The notes under the pieces were generated by a model that was not told where the DNA came from, did not search any database, and saw only the letters and a list, made by a program, of their open reading frames with translations. This document shows positions 42,471-50,300 of a stretch of 64,000 bases of DNA, in pieces. Both the position numbers and the translations under genes were made by a program. The stretch is from G025836975 sp048751585 (lineage in GTDB: Bacteria > Pseudomonadota > Gammaproteobacteria > Burkholderiales > Burkholderiaceae_B): the NCBI RefSeq assembly GCF_048751585.1, contig NZ_JAZHOB010000004.1, positions 326,522 to 390,521 on the forward strand, in the 5' to 3' direction. Position 1 is the stretch's first letter. The number at the start of each line of letters is the position of its first letter.

Positions 42471-42780
42471 ATCAACTACAAAGCCCCCGTCAAGGACCTT
42501 CTGTTCAACATCGAGCATTTGGCGGAAATCGACACGTTGGCCCAGATGCCGCGCTTTGAAGACGCGGATCTGGATACGGCTCAAGCCGTGCTCAAAGAAT
42601 GCGCGGTTCGGTGAAGAAGCCATCGCGCAGCTGAACGTCGTGGGCGACACAAAGCCCGCCACGTGGAATGCCGGCGAGGTGACCACCAGCCCCGGCTTCA
42701 AGCAGACTTTTCGGCAGTACGCCGAAGGCGGGTGGCAGGGCTTGCAACACGCACCGGAATTTGGTGGCCAAGGCTTGCGG
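42471..42780 (+). pseudogene. N-terminal fragment of a DmdC-like acyl-CoA dehydrogenase
   Basis: Just after etfA the plus strand reads INYKAPVKDLLFNIEHLAEI, DTLAQMPRFEDADLDTAQAV, LKECA, then after a frameshift near 42600 RFGEEAIAQLNVVGDTKPAT, WNAGEVTTSPGFKQTFRQYA, EGGWQGLQHAPEFGGQGL. This is the N-terminal domain of the 600-residue acyl-CoA dehydrogenase type (as at 29494-31326). It breaks off near 42780. Usual neighbours of etfBA in betaproteobacteria include exactly this enzyme, so it is the truncated end of the original operon. Confidence 0.8.
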
Positions 42781-42861
42781 CCTTCTCGTATAGGCAGTTC
42801 GAGCCAGGCGGTGGGAATGCGTTTGCGGAACCGAACCAGCGGCGTCCTAGGCCAAATCTAG

Positions 42862-43190
42862 GGGGCATCGATGAACCGCGCCAGCGCCAGCAAAGTCGGC
42901 TCGTCTTTCAACTGCACGCCGTTCCACAAACGCTGCAGCTGCTCTGCGCTTGGTTCGCCTTCCACTTGAGCCCAATAGGTCTCGGGAATATTGTGCCGAG
43001 GATCTGCAATTCGCGATTGCAACGTCCGTCATTGGTCAGTAGAAGCAAGCCTTCGCTATCTCGATCCAGCCGCCCGGCTGGGTAGAAGTCCGAGACGTCT
43101 ACAAAGTCTTTAAGCGTAGCCCGGCCTTGGTCGTCGCTGAGCTGAGTCAGAGCGTCGAAAGGCTTGTTGAGCATCAACAAGCTCGGCGTG
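42862..43190 (-). pseudogene. Fragment of an RluE/RsuA-type pseudouridine synthase
   Basis: The minus strand reads LLMLNKPFDALTQLSDDQGR, ATLKDFVDVSDFYPAGRLDR, DSEGLLLLTNDG, which includes the catalytic-Asp motif GRLDRDSEG of pseudouridine synthases. After a frameshift near 43015 it continues ADPRHNIPETYWAQVEGEPS and ALARFIDAP. N- and C-terminal parts are missing. Inactive remnant of a chromosomal-type gene carried in the element end. Confidence 0.75.
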
Positions 43191-43640
43191 TCGACCGTTG
43201 CTTGCCGAGCACGCCGAACGAAGGGTTTCCGCGCACGATTTAATTCGATGCCCAGTGAATGCCTTCGAAGCAGGTCTGGCAAAGGCGGCGCGGAGCACAG
43301 CAATAAAGCGAGTACCCCGCCCGCGATGGCCCAGGCGACGACTCCAGCCATGACGCCTGCCATCACGGGGCCGCGCAAGATCTGAACGGATCGGGTCCGC
43401 CGCCAGATCTCGGCACAACCACCCGCACGCCGACCCAACCAATAAATCTACCATCGCCGATGGCGATCCTGGATCTCGGTGTGGCCGAGTATTCCACCCG
43501 CCATTGTGCGATGTATGCCAAGCGTGCGGTCAACAACCTCCAAAACACGGCATCAAGAATCATTGACCCTGCGGCTTTGTAAGGCAATCTGTCGATCGAA
43601 CATTCGGGCGGTCAACCAGGCCAGCTGCATGGTAGCGATG
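43191..43640. other. Mosaic of unassigned fragments
   Basis: No supported gene. A hydrophobic minus-strand stretch around 43290-43370 (VMAGVMAGVVAWAIAGGVLA) looks like a single membrane helix of an unknown protein that lost its ends. Short frames lack starts and family signatures. Confidence 0.3.
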
Positions 43641-43790
43641 ACAGTGACGACTTGTATAGGGAAGGCTCGGGGCTCGGCTTAGCTATCGTGAAAATTATTG
43701 TGGAGGCCCATAGAAGCCGAGTCAGCGCCAGCTCGACGGCCGACGCAACCCGGTTCGAAGTAGTGTTCCAGCGACGCAATATTCAGTACG
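43641..43790 (+). pseudogene. C-terminal tip of a sensor histidine kinase
   Basis: The plus strand reads YREGSGLGLAIVKIIVEAHR, SRVSASS, TRFEVVFQRR, the G2 box and last strands of a HATPase_c domain. The upstream kinase domain is absent or out of frame. It cannot be functional. The following 43791-44174 is gene-free and AT-rich towards 44170, probably holding the promoter of the XRE gene. Confidence 0.7.
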
Positions 43791-44174
43791 CTAGCAGCAC
43801 TCCTGATTCCTATGGCTCGTATCGCCTCGTGCCGAAAGCAAGCCTATCCTGCTCCAGAGCGGCGGTCGAATCACAAAGCTGATACTCACACGCGACATTT
43901 CCCATCTGCGTTCAGCTGATCCGCCACAAGCTGGTCACGGCGCGCTGCATGCTGACGGCTGGTAGTGCGGTCTCCCGTAAAGAAAGGTCGTTGTCTTTAC
44001 AATCTTTGCCTCTCATGCTGTGCCGTTAGCTGTCACAATGACCCAAATTGGATTCAGCCATATGATTAATCGTGTAATTTTATTAGTTAAGTATTTTATT
44101 GACAGTCATATATTGATTCACCATCATGTCATAATGTATCAAACTACTGGAAAAAACCCCTGACCCTCGACATC

Positions 44175-44525
44175 ATGAGCATCGGCGAGCGCCTACGTAT
44201 CGCACGTACGAAACGAGGCCTAACCCAAGAAGCGTTGGCCGGTCTGGTTCAGGCTCCCCTGACCCAGGGTGCCATCGCACATATAGAAAGCGGCCGAAGC
44301 GAGTCCTCACGCCACATAGTATGGATCGCTGCAGCCCTTCGAGTCCGCGCCGAGTGGCTCGTTACCGGAGAAGGGGAAATGTTCGAGGATGAGTGGCCAT
44401 GGCCTGGAATATCTCGGGAATCCGTATCAAAGTTGCCAACGCTGGTCTTGGAAGACATTGGCGATTACATCGAGATGAAGCTCTCTAAACATGGCAGGAA
44501 CAGCGGCGACGGCAAAACAGAATAA
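44175..44525 (+). CDS. XRE-family helix-turn-helix regulator, 116 aa
   Basis: A small repressor-like DNA-binding protein: SIGERLRIARTKRGLTQEAL, AGLVQAPLTQGAIAHIESGR at residues about 2-45 form a Cro/C1 HTH, followed by the ALRVRAEWLVTGEGEMFEDE segment typical of phage and ICE repressors. The C-terminal part (LVLEDIGDYIEMKLSKHG) is short and lacks a peptidase domain. The AT-rich 130 bp upstream probably holds its promoter. As the first gene in this arm it may govern excision or maintenance genes. Confidence 0.85.
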   Translation: MSIGERLRIARTKRGLTQEALAGLVQAPLTQGAIAHIESGRSESSRHIVWIAAALRVRAEWLVTGEGEMFEDEWPWPGISRESVSKLPTLVLEDIGDYIEMKLSKHGRNSGDGKTE

Positions 44526-44726
44526 GGCAACTAGACAGCTGCAGAAACGAGTCGCCGCAGCCAGCCGTCGCTTCTAGATAGTCGCTGAAAAGCTACACAA
44601 ATCCCGCAGGCTGGCCTTCGGCCTACAACGGGTCAGAGCGATCCGATTTGATTCATTCCGAATCAGATTAAGCGTACCTTCTACAAATTTACATGACCCA
44701 TATGACTCGTTCATATTAGTTTTGTA
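44526..44726. other. Short spacer after the XRE gene
   Basis: No gene. It contains CAGGCTGGCCTTCGGCCTACAA, with a small GGCC-TTC-GGCC hairpin near 44611-44621, and becomes AT-rich near the promoter of the next transcript. Confidence 0.3.
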
Positions 44727-45232
44727 TTGACTCTTCTAAATAGATACGTAATGATTGCACCAAGCCTGCTCTTTAACAACGCAACACCGATGAATACCGC
44801 GCCCTGCCCCACGACGGGCGGTGCGAGTGCGCGGCTACCCGAGTCGTCAGCATACTGCGGGGCGACAGGCACCTGGGTAGGAGCAAAACAGGTGAAAAAT
44901 CATCACTCCCCCGGGCCGGTAGAGACTGGCGCAAACTGGGGGAACTGGTGACGATCCGTACCCACGGACGCCGGCACTGCCACCAAAGGCAGGCCACCCT
45001 CGACGGATGGCGCGTAATCCGTTGATGACAGCGGCAAAGACCGCAGTTCTCGGCATCCCGCCGAACCGCAGCAGCGGGCCAGCGGCGGGCTCCGCCGAGA
45101 ATGATCGAAGCATCCGGCCCCCATCGCGGCATCTTGGAGGGCCGTCCACGAAGGCGCGGGTCGCGCCTGCTTTGGAAAGCATCCTGAACCCCGTTCTCCC
45201 AGGGTGCTTCCCAAGGTCCAATGGAGGAAGAA
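44727..45232 (+). promoter_or_regulatory. Promoter and long boxA-containing leader of the AlpA-like gene
   Basis: A likely promoter has TTGACT at 44727-44732 and AATGAT 17 bp later. About 15 bp on, TGCTCTTTAACAA at 44767-44779 is identical to the rrn boxA antitermination site of E. coli. Roughly 440 bp of GC-rich, structured sequence without a supported gene then leads to GGAGGAAGAA and the ATG at 45233. A boxA in a long untranslated leader points to processive antitermination by host Nus factors or a dedicated factor. Confidence 0.6.
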
Positions 45233-45487
45233 ATGAAGGAACAGCAGGTCCAGCCACAAATTTTTGGCCACCCGTCAACCACATACCATACCCAGCAACC
45301 ACCCGACCAAGCACTTCTCTACCGGATTCACACGGCCGAAGCCAAGCTTGGGGTATCCCGATCAACTATCTATCGGCTGGTCAATGAAGGCGAGTTAGTA
45401 CTGATCAAGATAGGCAAACGGTCCAGCGGAATCACAGCAGCCAGCCTACACGCGCTCATCGAGCGCAACAAGGCACTTGTCAGTTAG
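45233..45487 (+). CDS. AlpA/excisionase-like small DNA-binding protein
   Basis: The 84-residue protein has a MerR-like/AlpA HTH: IHTAEAKLGVSRSTIYRLVN, EGELVLIKIGKRSSGITAAS (the wing with Arg-Ser), LHALIERN. Such proteins act as excisionases or activators of integrase genes in prophages and integrative elements. The N-terminal 30 residues are polar and Gln-rich. I chose the ATG at 45233 (GGAGG five bases upstream) over one four codons earlier that contains this ribosome site. It lies near the element's right end, where excision functions are expected, though the integrase is not in the window. Confidence 0.82.
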   Translation: MKEQQVQPQIFGHPSTTYHTQQPPDQALLYRIHTAEAKLGVSRSTIYRLVNEGELVLIKIGKRSSGITAASLHALIERNKALVS

Positions 45488-45537
45488 GCCATTGCGGCAT
45501 TGATCTTTTGGAGTCCGTCTGAAAATCGTACACAAAT

Positions 45538-45585
45538 TTCGGACGGACTTGCTCTTTGTCCGAAAAAAAGCTACAAATATCGGAC
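45538..45585. promoter_or_regulatory. Operator-like repeats before the AbiE antitoxin gene
   Basis: TTCGGAC (45538-45544) and GTCCGAA (45558-45564) form a perfect inverted repeat; a further ATCGGAC lies at 45579-45585. ACAAA precedes two of the CGGAC cores. AbiEi antitoxins repress their own promoter through inverted repeats, so this is a likely autoregulatory site. Confidence 0.55.
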
Positions 45586-45597
45586 AGAGGTGCCGCC

Positions 45598-46296
45598 ATG
45601 AACGATCTCAAGACGCAGATCATGACTCACATTGATGCAGCCGGGCCCGACCAGGTATGGGTGCCAGCCGACTTTTCCCAACTTGGCGGCAGAGACGCCG
45701 TGGACAAGGCGCTCCAACGCCTGCTCACGGCGGGCCAATTGCGCCGTATCGACCGTGGACTGTACGACAGACCCAAAGTAAACAGCCTGACCAAACAGGC
45801 AACACCCCCAGATTACCGCGCCGTCGTGGACGCCATCGCGCGGCGCGATCAACTGCGTCTGCTTGTCGATGGAATGACCGCAGCCAACGACCTTGGCCTG
45901 ACGGATGCCGTGCCAGCGAACGTCATCATCCACACCGATGCACGCCGACGCACCATTCAACTTGATAATCTGACCATCACGTTCAAGCTCACGGCGCCAA
46001 GCCGCCTGTATTGGGCCGGGCGACCCGCCATGCGGGTCGTACAGGGGCTGTACTGGCTCAAGGACACCCTACCCGCTGACAAACCCCGAATCATCAAACG
46101 GCTGTCAAAGCTGCTGGAAAGTTCCGAGCGAGGCGAAGCCATACGCCAGGACTTACTAGCAGGTTTCCATACATTGCCCGCGTGGATGCAGGCCATCGTG
46201 CGCGAACTGCCGGGCTGTGCTGCAACCGGCGTCGAAGGCTCTACAGCGCCACTCAGCGCCACCAACGGCCGGACGCACACCGACACTTTTGCATGA
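45598..46296 (+). CDS. abiEi: AbiEi-type antitoxin (DUF6088 family)
   Basis: The 232-residue protein is the antitoxin and transcriptional repressor of a type IV AbiE toxin-antitoxin system. It has an N-terminal winged HTH (VWVPADFSQLGGRDAVDKAL, QRLLTAGQLRRIDRGLYDRP) and the DUF6088 body (YRAVVDAIARRDQLRLLVDG, NDLGLTDAVPANVIIHTDAR). The ATG at 45598 follows AGAGG; an upstream in-frame ATG at 45556 lies within the operator. Its stop codon overlaps the toxin start (ATGA). AbiE systems stabilise mobile elements and can block phage growth. Confidence 0.9.
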   Translation: MNDLKTQIMTHIDAAGPDQVWVPADFSQLGGRDAVDKALQRLLTAGQLRRIDRGLYDRPKVNSLTKQATPPDYRAVVDAIARRDQLRLLVDGMTAANDLGLTDAVPANVIIHTDARRRTIQLDNLTITFKLTAPSRLYWAGRPAMRVVQGLYWLKDTLPADKPRIIKRLSKLLESSERGEAIRQDLLAGFHTLPAWMQAIVRELPGCAATGVEGSTAPLSATNGRTHTDTFA

Positions 46297-47339
46297 ACCC
46301 GAACTTTCATACCATCATCCAGGCCGCCGACGATGAACGGCGCGGCCTGTTCCTGACAACGGCCGCTCGTCTGGGCACGGCTGTGCAAAATGTCGAAAAA
46401 GACTTCTGGGTGTGCTGGACGCTGGACGTACTATTCAACGGCCTGCCGCCAGACGGCCCTCGCCTGCTGTTCAAAGGCGGTACATCGTTGTCCAAGGCAT
46501 ACAGCTTGATTTTCAGGTTCTCCGAGGACATCGACATCACCGTATTCCGCGAAGACATTGGTGAACCCGCTGAAACTGCAGAACTGGACGCGCTGAGCGG
46601 CAAGCAACGCCGTATCCGGCTGGACCGCATCCGCACCGCCTGCCAGCGCTATATTGCTGACGATATGACAACGCGGCTCCATGCTATCGCAGCTCAGGTC
46701 ATACCTGCCGACCGCTTCCATTTGGAACTGGACCCGGACGATCCCGACCAGCAGACGCTGCTGTTCTGGTACCCCGCCGTGACGGCCACCCCCGGCGACT
46801 ATATCCGTTCCGCCGTAAAAATTGAGGCGGGGGCAAAATCGGCCTTAGATCCGCATGAAGCTGCCGTTGTGTCTCCCTACGTTGCCAACGATCTGCCCGA
46901 TTTGGATATGGCAGTGCGCAACGTGACAACAGTCAAGCCAGAACGCACCTTCTGGGACAAGATCATCATCCTGCATGGCCTGCGCCAATGGCATGATCGC
47001 AGAGGGCTACTGCGCCACGGCGGTCAACGTGTCTCCCGGCACTATTACGACGTGCACCGGCTCTTGCAGCACCCCGACGCCGACGCATGGATGGCTGATC
47101 GCACCCTGGCACAAGACTGTGCGCAACATGCCCGGCTGTTCTTCGGCGGTGCGGACCTCCGGCTGGACACGGCAGCACATGGCTCCTTTACCCTCGCCCC
47201 GTCGCACTCGATGCACGAGACACTGGCCCGAGACTACGAAGCGATGAGCGGTATGATCTTCGGGCCGCTTCCTGCTATCGGAGATGTGCTTCAAGTCGTC
47301 GCTGACCTGGAGGAACGCTTGAATACGCATCTGAAGTGA
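46293..47339 (+). CDS. abiEii: AbiEii-type nucleotidyltransferase toxin
   Basis: The 348-residue protein belongs to the AbiEii/AbiGii/MenT group, which inactivates tRNA or other targets by nucleotide transfer. The polymerase-beta-like motif is complete: LLFKGGTSLSKAYSLIFRFS, EDIDI with GGTS and the DxD pair. Further conserved blocks are FWVCWTLDVLF, KVEFW-like ERTFWDKIIILHGL and SRHYYDVHRLLQH. The start at 46293 overlaps abiEi; an upstream extension is a shadow. It is the last gene before the attachment-site remnant and so marks the right edge of the element. Confidence 0.92.
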   Translation: MNPNFHTIIQAADDERRGLFLTTAARLGTAVQNVEKDFWVCWTLDVLFNGLPPDGPRLLFKGGTSLSKAYSLIFRFSEDIDITVFREDIGEPAETAELDALSGKQRRIRLDRIRTACQRYIADDMTTRLHAIAAQVIPADRFHLELDPDDPDQQTLLFWYPAVTATPGDYIRSAVKIEAGAKSALDPHEAAVVSPYVANDLPDLDMAVRNVTTVKPERTFWDKIIILHGLRQWHDRRGLLRHGGQRVSRHYYDVHRLLQHPDADAWMADRTLAQDCAQHARLFFGGADLRLDTAAHGSFTLAPSHSMHETLARDYEAMSGMIFGPLPAIGDVLQVVADLEERLNTHLK

Positions 47340-47513
47340 GCGGATTGTAAGCACATGGCATACTCTGCAATTCACAGAGATACTGCTGGCCGAAGCAACT
47401 TGGAATCGAACCACGGGCCGCTTTCGTTGTTTTTTAGCACCTGTACCCCAGCTTGTACCCCACCGTTCCCATTCGATGGAGAAAGCCCACAGATACTGGC
47501 TTTCCCGGATCTA
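47340..47513. other. Element-end sequence with two TGTACCCCA repeats
   Basis: TGTACCCCA occurs at 47442-47450 and 47454-47462, 12 bp apart, the kind of short direct repeat used as arm sites by tyrosine integrases. GGAATCGAACCAC at 47402-47414 is the inverse of the T-loop sequence GTGGTTCGATTCC. No gene is supported here. Confidence 0.4.
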
Positions 47514-47536
47514 TTCGATTCCGCCCCAGGCCACCA
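47514..47536 (+). other. tRNA 3' end (T-loop to CCA), probable attachment-site duplication
   Basis: TTCGATTCCGCC followed by CCAGGCC-A-CCA is the T-loop, T-stem 3' strand, acceptor 3' strand, discriminator and encoded CCA of a tRNA whose 5' acceptor strand would be GGCCTGG. The sequence before it does not pair (GGATC instead of a GGYGG T-stem strand) and no tRNA body is present. Integrative elements that insert into tRNA 3' ends leave such a copy at one edge. tRNA-Phe is a plausible identity but is not proven. Confidence 0.7.
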
Positions 47537-47552
47537 ACGAATTCAAACACTT

Positions 47553-47582
47553 ACGCCAATCTTTATCGGTTGGCGTTTTTGT
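47553..47582 (+). terminator. Rho-independent terminator after the tRNA 3' end
   Basis: ACGCCAA (47553-47559) pairs with TTGGCGT (47570-47576) around a 10-nt loop, followed by TTTTGTTTT. Its place 16 bp after the CCA fits the original terminator of the tRNA gene, displaced together with the 3' end by integration. Confidence 0.7.
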
Positions 47583-47641
47583 TTTCGGCTCTTCACCATT
47601 TCCGCAGCACCCATGCATTCCTCCGCCCGGCGATAAGCCCC

Positions 47642-48676
47642 CTAGGCTTGGTGACCAGCCGGCCCGGCTGCCGCACTTTGGCGCGGCAATAACGATGCAA
47701 TATGCGCGCACTGGTCCACCATGAGGCGTTTTTCCTGCCTGAGCGCTTGTACGGCCTTTTCATAGTCGACCTGAACGAATCTGATGCGTGCTCCCAGGGG
47801 AGCTTGCGCAAGCACGCGCAGGTCGGCACTGATCACCCCGCCGATCTTGGGATACCCGCCGACGGTATTGCTGTCGTGAAGCTGGATGATGGGCTGCCGG
47901 GAAGGCGGCAACTGGATGACGCCGTTCAGTATGCCGTGCGACATCAGCTCTCGGCTGCTTCCCGCCCTGAATGCCAGGGAGGGCCCCGCCATCCGATAGC
48001 CCATTCTGTTGCTGGCAGGAGTGATGGTCCACTCGGCGTCCCAGAAAGTTTCCTGGCTGGCTTGATCCATCCATGCATATTCGGCGGCCGGGAGCACCCT
48101 GACTGGCAGACAGGCGTCCCGGGTGAAGTCCGCGAGCCCGGTGGACAGGCCGTAGGGCGGGCTGGACAAGGTTGGATACGGGTTCGTCGCCCAGAGCTCG
48201 GCATACTCACCCGGCTGTGTGTAGATACGATCTCCTTTTTGCAAGCCACGCCCTTGAAAGCCGCCGAACGCGCCTTTCAGGTCAGTGCTGCGCGAGCCCA
48301 TTGATGTGGGCACATTGATGCCGCCCTGCACACACAAATATCCCCGGGCGCCATGGCAGGGCGGGCGAGTGATTTCCAGCCGCTGGCCGGTTTGCGCCTT
48401 GATGCCGGACCATGCTGGAATGCGAACCCCATCCAGTTCCGCCTGGAAGTCGGCGCCCGTCAATGCAACCAGCGTGTCGCGCGCAAAGCGGACGCGAAAG
48501 GGAGGAAGTGTCAGCTCTATCCCCGCAAAGCCGGGGGGATTGCCCACCAGGCGGTTGCCCAGTACAAACGCCATCTGATCCATGGCGCCCGCCGTGCCCA
48601 CGCCAATGGCACGCTGACCCAAACGACCCAGGTCTTGAACGGTATTTAGTTGGCCGCAGGCCAAAACGCGCATCAT
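47642..48676 (-). CDS. pxpC: 5-oxoprolinase subunit PxpC (KipA/urea-amidolyase-related)
   Basis: PxpC is the larger partner of the PxpB-PxpC pair that, with PxpA, opens 5-oxoproline (pyroglutamate) to glutamate using ATP. The 344-residue protein has the biotin-dependent carboxyltransferase-like fold: VQDLGRLGQRAIGVGTAGAM, DQMAFVLGNRLVGNPPG, YLCVQGGINVPTSMGSRSTD and SNRMGYRMAGPSLAFRAG. The start ATG overlaps the pxpB stop (ATGA). It is the last gene of a six-gene minus-strand operon with a TRAP transporter. Confidence 0.9.
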   Translation of the reverse strand: MMRVLACGQLNTVQDLGRLGQRAIGVGTAGAMDQMAFVLGNRLVGNPPGFAGIELTLPPFRVRFARDTLVALTGADFQAELDGVRIPAWSGIKAQTGQRLEITRPPCHGARGYLCVQGGINVPTSMGSRSTDLKGAFGGFQGRGLQKGDRIYTQPGEYAELWATNPYPTLSSPPYGLSTGLADFTRDACLPVRVLPAAEYAWMDQASQETFWDAEWTITPASNRMGYRMAGPSLAFRAGSSRELMSHGILNGVIQLPPSRQPIIQLHDSNTVGGYPKIGGVISADLRVLAQAPLGARIRFVQVDYEKAVQALRQEKRLMVDQCAHIASLLPRQSAAAGPAGHQA

Positions 48677-49428
48677 GCTATGACTTTTTCCGCATGAAAT
48701 TTGACCCGGTCTCCGGCGGACAATAGCGCGGGGGGGCGGCGGAATGCATCAAAGAAGGTCAGGCGAGAACGCCCCAATACATGCCAGCCCGATGCTGAAG
48801 CACAACCAGTGATACCGCCCAGCCCGCCGGCGATCACAATCGAGTTGGCAGGCAGCGATTGGCGGGGCACCGTCCGCCGGCTGATGAATAGTCTGTCGTC
48901 CAGGCCGATCAGATAGGCATAGCCAGGATGAGCCCCCAAGGCGGCGACCACATATTCAGCGTCTGCATGAATGCGCACGACTTCCGAGGGGAGCAGGCCG
49001 GTCGCCTCGGCAACGCCAACCAGGTCGATGCCGCCGTCGCCGCCATAGATGACAGGAATCTCGATCAGCCGCCCGGGCGCCTTGGCACCGTACGTATCTT
49101 CCCATGCGCTACATACGATATCCCGGATGATGGAGGGTTCCGTTGATAGCGGGTCGTATATGACCAGGAGGTTGCCGACGCCCAGTGTGACTTCAAAGGT
49201 ATCGTAGGCGCCGCGCAGGGCATCGGCCAGCAGCCATATCCGGCGTTGGACTTCAAGATCCGGCTTCGAGCAGAACTCGAATAGAAGGGAGCATTCACCG
49301 ACATGGCTGATACGTATGGGGTCAGCCACGCCAGGCTGGAACAGGACGCTCTTGCTACGGATGCTGCTTCCCGGGGCTTGCGCCAAGGGGCAAGAATGGG
49401 ATCCGCTCTGGTTGTGGAATACAGCCAT
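48673..49428 (-). CDS. pxpB: 5-oxoprolinase subunit PxpB (KipI-like)
   Basis: The 251-residue protein has the KipI/AHS1 core: IRISHVGECSLLFEFCSKPD, EVTLGVGNLLVIYDP, IPVIYGGDGGIDLVGVAEAT, HPGYAYLIGLDDRLFISRRT and SIVIAGGLGGITGCASASGW. I chose the ATG at 49428; longer in-frame starts overlap pxpA and lack a ribosome site. An extra 30 residues precede the core. It lies 19 bp after pxpA and overlaps pxpC, so all three subunits are made from one message. Confidence 0.88.
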   Translation of the reverse strand: MAVFHNQSGSHSCPLAQAPGSSIRSKSVLFQPGVADPIRISHVGECSLLFEFCSKPDLEVQRRIWLLADALRGAYDTFEVTLGVGNLLVIYDPLSTEPSIIRDIVCSAWEDTYGAKAPGRLIEIPVIYGGDGGIDLVGVAEATGLLPSEVVRIHADAEYVVAALGAHPGYAYLIGLDDRLFISRRTVPRQSLPANSIVIAGGLGGITGCASASGWHVLGRSRLTFFDAFRRPPALLSAGDRVKFHAEKVIA

Positions 49429-49447
49429 TTCAAAGACAACACATAGA

Positions 49448-50218
49448 CTAGGGCCGTGTAGAGGCGTAAGGAGCGATCCGGTATCCCGCATGTTCGAGCG
49501 CATTGCGGATGCGCTTCGCAATCGACACTGCGCCCTCGGTGTCGCCATGCACGCAAACGGTGTCGATGCTTACCGGAATGCGCTTGCCGGTATAGGAAAT
49601 GATGCTTTGTTCCTCGACCATATTCAGAACGCGCTCGACCGACTCGCCCGCATCATGAATGACCGCGCCGGGCTGGCCGCGGGGCATGAGCCTGCCATCA
49701 TCCAGGTAGGCGCGGTCCGCGTAAATTTCATGTGCCAGCCGCAGGCCTGATGCAGCGCCCGCCCGTTCCAGTTCGCTGCTGGCCATGACGGACAGGATAA
49801 GGCCGGAGTCTATCGATTCGATCACGTCCACCAACGCCGCGCTGGCTGACGGGTCGTCCGAAACAAGATGGCCCATGGCACCGTGGGCTTTTACGTGAGT
49901 AAGCCGGTGCCCCGCAAAACGCGCCATACCCATGGCTGCGCCAATTTGGTACGCCAGGAGCTCTTTCAACTGCGGCAGGGTATAGGGCATGTCGCGGCGT
50001 CCGAAACCCCATAAGTCAGGGTAGCCGGGATGCGCGCCTACCGCGACGCCCAGGCGTTTGGCCTCGGTGCAGATGTGCGCCATGATGGACGGGTCCCCCG
50101 CATGGAATCCGCAAGCGAGGTTCACGGTGGACACTACTTGCAGCATGGACATATCGTCGCCCATCCTGTAGGCGCCAAACCCCTCGCCCATATCACAGTT
50201 GATATCGATGCTTTTCAT
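49448..50218 (-). CDS. pxpA: 5-oxoprolinase subunit PxpA (LamB/YcsF family)
   Basis: PxpA is the metal-dependent subunit that acts on activated 5-oxoproline. The 256-residue protein starts MKSIDINCDMGEGFGAYRMG and has CGFHAGDPSIMAHICTEAKR, VAVGAHPGYPDLWGFGRRDM, VKAHGAMGHLVSDDPSASAA and the closing VHGDTEGAVSIAKRIRNALE. The start at 50218 fits relatives better than an ATG four codons upstream. It precedes pxpB and follows the TRAP genes in the same direction. Confidence 0.92.
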   Translation of the reverse strand: MKSIDINCDMGEGFGAYRMGDDMSMLQVVSTVNLACGFHAGDPSIMAHICTEAKRLGVAVGAHPGYPDLWGFGRRDMPYTLPQLKELLAYQIGAAMGMARFAGHRLTHVKAHGAMGHLVSDDPSASAALVDVIESIDSGLILSVMASSELERAGAASGLRLAHEIYADRAYLDDGRLMPRGQPGAVIHDAGESVERVLNMVEEQSIISYTGKRIPVSIDTVCVHGDTEGAVSIAKRIRNALEHAGYRIAPYASTRP

Positions 50219-50300
50219 ATTTCTTGACATATCGGCCCGCCCAGGCGCGGGCCTGGGCGTATAGGTGTGATCGCGGCGTGCCGCGAAATCTGTGAAGAAG

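Noticed and set aside
43290..43440. A membrane protein gene around the hydrophobic minus-strand stretch
   Set aside because: Only one hydrophobic segment, no proper start, and it runs out of frame into the RluE fragment.
44773..45387. Long minus-strand frames opposite the boxA leader
   Set aside because: They result from high GC content; they would run through the AlpA-like gene and lack starts with ribosome sites.
47402..47414. Second tRNA gene on the minus strand
   Set aside because: Only the T-loop-like 13 bases are present; the flanks do not fold into a T-stem or cloverleaf.
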